The notes under the pieces: model-generated
Seen by the model: the letters and a program-made list of their open reading frames with translations, nothing else
What the model was told of the DNA's origin: nothing
Databases searched by the model: none
Source of the DNA: Axinella damicornis
Lineage: Eukaryota; Porifera; Demospongiae; Axinellida; Axinellidae
NCBI GenBank assembly: GCA_963931865.1
Contig: OZ007510.1
Location: 12,549,981 to 12,613,980 of the forward strand
Length of the DNA stretch: 64,000 nt
Direction: 5' to 3'
In this document: positions 58,101 to 64,000 of the stretch, one piece after another
Layout: each line of letters opens with the position of its first letter
Position numbering within the stretch: position 1 is the first letter of the stretch
Translations under genes and position numbers: made by a program

Positions 58101-61100
58101 AGCCAAACCCTGAAAAGGTCTATCTCATACACGTGATCTCACATTTCCATTCTTTCTCTTCACTGAAGTGAAATGCAGGATGTGGCAATAATCTTAGTCA
58201 CCCCCCCCCCCCCCCCCCCCCCCCCCCCACTCCGCAACCTATTAGCTTCCTTCTTTGTTTGAGGATAAGCTTGTGATGGAGCAGCTACGTTACTCTGGAA
58301 TGATGGAGACTGTTCGTATCAGGAGGGCAGGGTACCCCATCAGGGTGAAATTCATCAGCTTTGTGGACAGGTGTGTGTGTGTGTGCATGTGCATGCGTGC
58401 ATGCATGTGTGCGTGTGCATGCATGCTATCCAAACAGCTAATTTGTGTTCTCATCTATACTGCAGATATGGATGTCTGTGTCCCTGTGTGTGTGGACACA
58501 GACCCCACACCGATGAAGAAGCCAAGGAGATGTCTGTGAAGATACTCCAGTCGCTCTCCAGAGTAGTCTCTGCTAAGCACTACCAAATCGGGATCACAAA
58601 GGTAGCAGGATAAACATTTTCAAGCACAGAATGCTAAAATACATGGTGCTACAAGTATCTATTTAGCTACAGTGTGGTGAATGCGTTTGCAATTCTCTAG
58701 TTTAGGTGCTTAGAACACTTGCAAACGGTTATTGTGGTAGTCGCTGACATAGACATGTCCTGCAGCATCCACTGCTATCCCATGAGGGTGGTTAAGTTCA
58801 CCAGGTCCCTTCCCTCGAGTCCCAAAAGAGTGCAGAAACCGTCCTTGTGTTGTGAAGATAGACACGCAGTGCTTCTCTCTCTCTGTGACGTACACAACAT
58901 CTTCGTCATCGATGCAGATACTGGACGGGATCTGGATCTGGACTCTCTTTTGAGTCTTTTCCTTCCCTCCAAACTTTCCCAAATAGTCTCCACTCTGTGA
59001 AAACACCTTGATTGCGTTGTGGTCACTGTCGACTAGGTATACGTTACCAGTACTGTCAAAAGCAATGTCACTCGGTGATGCAAACGGTTTCTCTTCTTTG
59101 GCCAGAGTACCAAAATAGCTCAAGTCTGCATTGAGAATCTGAACCCTGTGGTTGCTTTCCCACTCTGTCACATAAATTCTTCCATTTGTCCTGTTGTAGC
59201 CAATACCAGTAGGATAGGTGAACTCCAACGGGCCGTATCCCAATCTACCAGCATGCTTGATCATCTTCCCACTGGCATCACACTTCTGAATGCTAACTGA
59301 GCTTATGTCTGTTACCAGTATATTGTCATCACTGTCCACTGCTATGCCAACAGGTTTCTCAAACTGGTTACGAAGCAGTCCCTTCTTTCCAATGGTCTTA
59401 ATCAACTTCTCTCCTCCGGGGCTGAACACAGCTATTTGACATCCCTCGCTCTCTGCAACTAGAACGTGCCCCAGCGAGTTGACTGCCACACCCCATGGGC
59501 GCCTCAGACCAGCAATAGTCTTGACAGGAGAACCAAGCATTGTGACTGGAAGTTTTACTATCACTGCGAACGGGCTTCCTCGTAGGTGCTTTCCATTAAC
59601 CCTCACAAGCAGTTGATGCTTCCCTCTCCTAGTTGGTTCATAGGTGATCTTGTACTTTCCTCTTTCACGGTTCTCTACCTGGCCTTTTGTACTGGTTGAA
59701 TCCGCACACAACTCAAGCTCACATGTTACATCTGCTGTTATCGTATCATCAATCTCAAGTCCATGTTGGTCTCTAAGCTCTGCAAGCACCGCAGCTGTTT
59801 CTCCAAGCTTTGCAGATGTTAGACCTTTCCCGGACACCATGCTCCTATCTGGGCAGGGTGATTTGGTGTAGAGATCTCCGAGTTTAGAGCAGACCTGCAT
59901 GTCACTGTCCTTGACGACAAAGTTGATGTCAGCTTTCTCTAGGGGAACGTGGAGGCTGGCATTCATCTGGGTACTGATTTCTTCTATTTGCTCCACCATC
60001 GGCTTCTTCATGGCTAGGATATTTCCCTTACTTCCAGATGTCAGACCTTCCTTCACAAAATGGAGGCAGTTACTCAGCTGGGTTTGAACCAGCTGAATTT
60101 GATCTCTCTGAGCAGCTATGGTCTTGAGCTTCTGCCGAGTTATCTGGTCTAGTTGACCAATGAGCTCTGTTTTCCTTACTTCAAGTGCTTCCTGCAAGTG
60201 CTGGATAGTGGTCTTGATGTTTGCTGTGAGCTTGTCCTGCTGGTCTGCGATAAGCCTGGATTGAAGATCCAGATTTTCGACTGCCTTATTGACCACTTGG
60301 AGTTGCTGTTCTAGCACCTTTGAGAAAAATACAACTTTTTCTTTTTGCTTTGGGAAGGCATCAGCCACGAGGCTGCACTGGTGCTCCCCGGAGTGGTTTT
60401 GAACTAGGCACCCACAACAGATCAGCTCTTCGCATGTTTCACAGTAGAGCTCCAGAACTCTCTCTGGGTGCACCTGACAGTAGAGTACTGTTTCCTTGGG
60501 TTGGGGATTAGTAGCTGAGGAACAGGAAATGTTAGTGATTGTATGTGAAGATGATGGTGGGGTTGTTTGGTGAAGCTTGATACACTCTTGGCAAAGAGAC
60601 TGGTTGCAGTCTTGACAGAATCCACTTGCCTCCGACCTCATACATATTTCACAAAACCCTCCTCCTCCTACTCCTCCATCTCCTCTTCCTTCGGACTTTA
60701 GATTTGCCTTTCTGAGGGTCTCCTGAATCTCAAGAAGGGGCTCAATGTGAAAAGCTGACTGGAGATCCAAGACCTTTCCTTTGGGTAGCTGGGTCAACTG
60801 ACGGCAGCTTGGGCAACAAACTGACACGCCTTCATGGCCACATCCTGTTCGAACTAGTTTTTCCAGACAGTGTTTGCAGAACACATGCAAACAAGCCAGC
60901 ACCTTGGGCTCCATGTAGCACTCCAGGCAGACTGGACATGTCAGCTGTTCAGCTATCTTCCCAAGAGCTTGTTCAGCCATGTTCTAATTGACTCTACTGT
61001 TTACAGAGGGCATGTGACTAGGCATTGTACTCACAATGAATATTATCGGGAATATTAATACTATGAATATATTCTTTCTGCCCACAAAATTGGAGGTTGA

Positions 61101-63845
61101 AAAAGCCTTAAATTGCCAGAGCCTCAAACCATGCACTTTACCTGATAAAGCCTCGTTCCCAGGTGGGGCGGGGCCTGGGTACGAGGCTAGGCTAGGTCTG
61201 ATATTGCTGCTTCAGCACTCTACATCCGCTTTCACATGTACTCCCTCTCATGCACATTATTTGGAAACCATTTTGCAATTATGACATGTCTTGCCAGAAA
61301 CAGCACCCCTGTTAAGTAAGGTGACTGCATGTTGTGCCAAAATGGAACAACGAACCAAAACTAGGCAGAAACAGCACTCCTGGTGAGCGACAGCACACCA
61401 AGGATACACAGTGAAGCCAGCAAAGATGAAGTCTTGTCTTGTTTGCTACATGCACACTTTGTTGTGGAGGATGTCCTGCATGCTTAGCCTCATTCCCAGG
61501 CCTTGTACACCTCCAGTTTTTGGTCGTTTACAGTATGCAACTAGAGGTGTTCATAGAACACATACCCCGCTCGGAACGTCTACAGGATCAGTGCAGCTAC
61601 AATCTACATGACATCTCTGCCGATGCGCATTGAACAGGTGCTATTATTTTTTTAAGAGAAACCACCATGTAGAGTGGCTAACGAGGTAACCGGAATAGCA
61701 TGAATGCTAATATTAACCAGTACCCCGGGACCAACGGCTTTACATCCCCTCCGAAGGATGCAATTGCGTATACTGTGTTTGTGTATTGCCATATCCAAGG
61801 CGTGGGAGTGACTGCTTACCGTATATACAACAACGTGCATGTTGTGAAGCTGAAGAGGTGGGGCCAAATGGAAATAGCTGGGAAAAACAGCCTAATCAAT
61901 GGTCATGACGTCTGTGAAGTACATAAATTGTGAGAAAATACTGTTTCCTAGCAGTCATCTCGAAGCATGAAGTTTCCAAAAGCACTACGTGTCCTGTTCT
62001 TGATGGGACTCTGATGTCACGAAGAGGTGGAGCCAATGTTATGAATAGTTATGAAAAGTAGGAAATAGCCGAAATACAGCGAAACAAAGCGCCTTGACTT
62101 CAGTCAGGTACACATAGAGCAGTTTTTTTCTATTTGCTATTGTTTGACTCCCTTTCGATGGGGTTTATGAGGGTCTAGTGGCGAGATTTCAATTTTTTTG
62201 ACAGACAGACAACTGACTGACAGACAGACGGACAAAACCAATTGCTTAACCCCGCTTTGCGCATGCACGCGCGGGGTAAAAATACTGGTGGTGTAGAGGG
62301 CCTGGGAACGAGGCTATGCATGCACTAATAATTATTCTAGGTATCTTGTGGTAGGAATGAGATATGAAGCTGGGATTTGTACCATTGTGATCAGCATGAA
62401 TGGAATATTCCTATCGATGTCCATTTTGATGTAGGTTGAATTTTGACCCAAAACCCATGGATTATATATACCCGGTAGCCTACATTACAATAATGTTACC
62501 ATGCAGCATTACGTAAGGTTCTTTTCATGCTGATCACAATTTATGGCACAATACCAAGCTCCATATCTCATTCAATTGCATGGATACAACATGTTGTTCT
62601 TTACACAATGGATAAACGGAGTAGGAATTATGGTACCTAAGTACTATGCTATGTATCATGGGCTAGGAAGGAGATACGAAGATGGGATTTGCACCAGCAT
62701 GAATGGAGCATTCCAATGATGCTTGTTTTGCTGTTGGTTGAATTTCGACCCAAAAATTCATAGATTATGTATATAGCCTTTGGCCGACTGCATTTTTTGA
62801 CAAAAACGTGACTGAGATTAAAAATCATTTTAAGGACATCATTTGAAAGCTCTTTATGCTGACCACAAAGGCACAATTCCCACCTTCATATCTCATTCAC
62901 ATACCCATACATACCTATAGTGCAATGTTCTCTTCCAAGTCTATTCTCCCATGCAATACCAATTTGGTTCATGGGTCCACTTTTGGCAGAAATGGCACAG
63001 CAGTCACCCTATAAGCTGGGCGTGGGACTGGGTACGAGGCTAACCCTATAGAACAGGAGTGCTGTTTCTGCCAATTTTGGTTTAATGCCAAAATTGGCAT
63101 GTCAAAATGTGCCATAATTTGTAGAAAATGGTTTGCGAATTTTGGCACAAAAACATGCTTCGATCATAATATTATTACTTCCCATCTCACACTCTCTCCC
63201 TCCTCACCCCACACCCCATCTCACACATTCTCCCCCTCCACACCGCACACTCCGTCTCACACTCTCCTCTTCCACACTCCACACCCATGTATCTCACACT
63301 GTCCCCCTCCACCCCCCACACCCCATCACACACTCCCCCTCAACACCCCACACGAAGATATTCCTGCGGGAAACTGCAGAGAGGAGCTTGGAAGAAGCAC
63401 GTGCCCTGAAGCTCAAGGCGACTGTAGTCCTCATTCAGAAGAGAGTAAGCCCAAATCACTGTCAGGCACTCTACACCACTCCTGTCTATGCTACATGGAC
63501 AATTCTGTTCCAATTAGGTGAGAGGGTTCCTGGCTAGGTCCAGATACCAGAGAGTGTATAAAGCTGCGCTGTGCATCCAACGCTTTGTGAAAGGCCACCA
63601 AGCAAGGTGACTCTTTGGGCAATCTTTTTTCCCCAGGCCATTCTACGTATGTACACCTTCAGTTTTATGCACTAGCTGACTGTAAATGAAACTAAACCTT
63701 GAATTAAGGCATGAAGGTGTTGCAATAGTTGTAGCATTCTTAAGTATCTTATTTGCTCAGGTGCAACTACCAGAGGCTACGTCGAGGAGTCATTAAGCTG
63801 CAGGCTCTCTTTCGAATGTGGAGACAGAGGATGATCTTCCTAACT
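50902..63845 (+). CDS. MYO15: Unconventional myosin, class XV-like (head and IQ region; runs off the window)
   Basis: Actin-based motor of the MyTH4-FERM group; the tail is beyond the window. Exons: 50902-50916, 51141-51251, 51681-51760, 52028-52091, 52171-52280, 52754-52828, 53177-53273, 53397-53503, 54166-54343, 54655-54738, 54841-54918, 55115-55228, 55304-55362, 55550-55673, 55875-56102, 56643-56768, 56843-56920, (one unresolved loop-2 exon), 57876-58007, 58072-58117, 58246-58370, 58466-58601, 63358-63444, 63518-63606, 63761-63845. Start MSIAV, then an SH3-like [11 protein letters not shown]. Motor motifs: [14 protein letters not shown]-loop GESGAGKT, switch [10 protein letters not shown], switch [50 protein letters not shown], then IQ-like [15 protein letters not shown] and [34 protein letters not shown] and [17 protein letters not shown] read closer to class XV than to VII or X. 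Two introns use GC donors. It shares a 322-bp gap with DRG2. Confidence 0.9.
51541..51615 (+). mobile_element. tRNA-like SINE, forward strand
   Basis: TCCAGTAGCTCAAGTGCATGG (A box region), TCTCAGAAGACCCAGGTTCT and a B box GGTTCTGGTCC, followed by TCTTTCTTTTC. Same family as the reverse copy at 16110-16195. Myosin intron 2. Confidence 0.6.
51815..52010 (+). repeat. Tandem repeat TCTCTAGTAATCTCCAGTAC
   Basis: About ten 10- or 20-bp units of TCTCTAGTAA/TCTCCAGTAC, decaying rightward, before the exon 4 acceptor of the myosin. Confidence 0.85.
52451..52495. mobile_element. Short foldback element, AGCCTCG family (minimal)
   Basis: TAGCCTCGTTCCCAGG and CCTGGGAATGAGGCTA with a 13-bp loop: the smallest clear copy in the window. 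Confidence 0.8.
53548..54165 (+). repeat. (CTCCTCTCCCTCCC)n before myosin exon 9
   Basis: About 40 units of CCTCCTCTCCCTCCC with length variants fill myosin intron 8 and end at the TTCTCCAG acceptor. One plus-strand frame stays open across the array and joins exon 9 in frame, but it encodes only Pro/Leu/Ser and replaces a normal splice; I read it as intron. Confidence 0.9.
55425..55549 (+). repeat. C/T tract with poly-C before myosin exon 14
   Basis: CT-rich sequence ends in a pure C run (about 55527-55542) and the ATTTCAG acceptor. Confidence 0.8.
57330..57570 (+). repeat. Two-copy tandem duplication in myosin intron
   Basis: CAGGGCTTGCAGAGCTCGAGC and CAGGGCTTGTAGAGCTAGAGC start two copies of a unit of about 127 bp (also sharing CAGCTACACATGGAGTC/CAGCTATATGTGGAGTC). 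The second copy ends with a donor-like CAAACAGTGAGT. The unresolved loop-2 exon lies somewhere between 56921 and 57875, so one copy may be exonic. Confidence 0.5.
57700..57875 (+). repeat. C/T tract with poly-C before myosin exon 57876
   Basis: (CCCCTCTCC)n, then a C run of about 22 bp at 57797-57820, ending near the TTTTCTAG acceptor. Confidence 0.8.
58199..58245 (+). repeat. Poly-C before myosin exon 58246
   Basis: A C run of about 28 bp followed by ACTCCGCAACCTATTAG, used here as the acceptor that yields [14 protein letters not shown] in frame. Confidence 0.75.
58710..60980 (-). CDS. TRIM-NHL protein (RING, two B-boxes, coiled coil, filamin, NHL)
   Basis: Probable E3 ubiquitin ligase of the TRIM2/TRIM3/TRIM71 architecture, whose NHL propeller binds RNA or protein partners. 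One uninterrupted exon, 756 aa, start [15 protein letters not shown] right after an upstream in-frame stop region. RING at about 15-60 with [13 protein letters not shown] and CPSC; B-box 1 at about 110-145 ([16 protein letters not shown]); B-box 2 at about 168-205 ([13 protein letters not shown]); coiled coil about 210-340; filamin/ABP280 domain about 395-495 ([26 protein letters not shown]). Six NHL repeats follow to the end ([37 protein letters not shown]), with stop after NRLQVF. The gene is intact and lies wholly inside the 4.75-kb myosin intron 58602-63357, antisense. Intronless structure in an intron-rich neighbourhood suggests retroposition. The closest vertebrate member cannot be told from sequence alone. 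Confidence 0.93.
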   Translation of the reverse strand: MAEQALGKIAEQLTCPVCLECYMEPKVLACLHVFCKHCLEKLVRTGCGHEGVSVCCPSCRQLTQLPKGKVLDLQSAFHIEPLLEIQETLRKANLKSEGRGDGGVGGGGFCEICMRSEASGFCQDCNQSLCQECIKLHQTTPPSSSHTITNISCSSATNPQPKETVLYCQVHPERVLELYCETCEELICCGCLVQNHSGEHQCSLVADAFPKQKEKVVFFSKVLEQQLQVVNKAVENLDLQSRLIADQQDKLTANIKTTIQHLQEALEVRKTELIGQLDQITRQKLKTIAAQRDQIQLVQTQLSNCLHFVKEGLTSGSKGNILAMKKPMVEQIEEISTQMNASLHVPLEKADINFVVKDSDMQVCSKLGDLYTKSPCPDRSMVSGKGLTSAKLGETAAVLAELRDQHGLEIDDTITADVTCELELCADSTSTKGQVENRERGKYKITYEPTRRGKHQLLVRVNGKHLRGSPFAVIVKLPVTMLGSPVKTIAGLRRPWGVAVNSLGHVLVAESEGCQIAVFSPGGEKLIKTIGKKGLLRNQFEKPVGIAVDSDDNILVTDISSVSIQKCDASGKMIKHAGRLGYGPLEFTYPTGIGYNRTNGRIYVTEWESNHRVQILNADLSYFGTLAKEEKPFASPSDIAFDSTGNVYLVDSDHNAIKVFSQSGDYLGKFGGKEKTQKRVQIQIPSSICIDDEDVVYVTEREKHCVSIFTTQGRFLHSFGTRGKGPGELNHPHGIAVDAAGHVYVSDYHNNRLQVF
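61148..61190. mobile_element. Short foldback element, AGCCTCG family (minimal)
   Basis: AAGCCTCGTTCCCAGG and CCTGGGTACGAGGCTA with an 11-bp GC-rich loop. Solo ends of the same family lie at about 61485, 62300 and 63020. Confidence 0.65.
61270..63160 (+). mobile_element. Composite element with inverted ends, copy 2 (first at 48340-49940)
   Basis: Shared blocks with copy 1: GGAACAACGAACCAAAA, GCACTCCTGGTGAGCGACAG, AAGTCTTGTCTTGTTTGCTAC, GCTGGGATTTG with GATCAGCATGAATGG, AGCCTTTGGCCGACTGC and GGAGTGCTGTTTCTGCCAAT, in the same order. A (GACA)n-type run near 62200-62240 and an unassigned frame of 77 codons at 61700 lie inside. Right end about 200 bp before myosin exon 63358. Confidence 0.6.
63190..63357 (+). 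repeat. CT/CA-rich tract before myosin exon 63358
   Basis: Repeats of CTCACACTCTCCTCCTC/CACCCCACACCCCATC type lead up to the CCCACACGAAG acceptor. Confidence 0.75.
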
Positions 63846-64000
63846 GTAAGTCTCCATCCCCTGCTGTGTGTCAGCCATCATTGCGTAGTTCTTCTCAAGA
63901 ATGATACCTGTTTATAAAATTCCACCTGTGATCTAAGTTTCATTTCATTTGGCTGAAGTTTAAAGTTTAATCAGAAGCCCACATTCAGCATCTACTAGCG
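63846..64000 (+). other. Myosin intron, running off the window
   Basis: Begins with the donor GTAAGT after exon 63761-63845. No further exon is recognised in the last 155 bases. Confidence 0.6.

Noticed and set aside
61700..61933. 77-codon plus-strand frame in the myosin intron
   Set aside because: No domain, no splice context, and it lies inside a repeated element.

Overview
The window is intron-rich animal DNA. It carries metazoan cytoskeletal and regulatory genes with canonical GT-AG introns, few of them long, and a dense load of short foldback repeats. A marine invertebrate is certain enough; a sponge is my best guess (intronless TRIM-NHL gene, compact gene spacing, small hairpin elements), but no sequence here proves the phylum.

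Layout. 1-4006 holds repeats and no recognisable gene. 4007-16013 (+) is a formin of the FMNL/FRL type in about 26 exons. It converges on an ANKRD54-like ankyrin gene (16625-20125, -, eight exons, fully resolved). A membrane-anchored tubulin-tyrosine-ligase-domain protein follows (20375-23616, -, three exons), then a conventional actin (24008-25261, -, two exons). Fascin (25702-27183, +, one exon) lies head to head with actin across 440 bp. DRG2 (28008-50579, -) is resolved into 13 exons; its large introns hold a 22-bp minisatellite with higher-order structure, a 101-bp satellite with a datable insertion, a Tigger/pogo-like transposon relic, a LINE reverse-transcriptase relic and many hairpins. 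322 bp from the DRG2 start codon, a class XV-like unconventional myosin begins (50902, +) and runs off the right end after at least two IQ motifs. A single-exon TRIM-NHL gene (58710-60980, -) sits inside a myosin intron.

How the genes relate. Formin (nucleation), actin (monomer), fascin (bundling) and a MyTH4-FERM-class myosin (filopodial motor) form a filopodium toolkit in under 60 kb. The two divergent pairs match human neighbours: ACTB-FSCN1 and ACTG1-FSCN2 for actin-fascin, and DRG2-MYO15A for the other. Human FMNL1, ACTG1, FSCN2, DRG2, MYO15A and MYO15B are all on chromosome 17, so the window looks like a surviving piece of an ancestral animal linkage group.

Repeats. A foldback family with ends AGCCTCGTTCCCAGGCC occurs in full (about 365-385 bp) and short (about 45-110 bp) forms across the window, and its terminus is the unit of the 22-bp minisatellite. 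tRNA-like SINEs, TIR elements and simple repeats fill the introns. Pyrimidine or CA expansions lie on the sense strand directly upstream of many 3' splice sites, in genes of both orientations.
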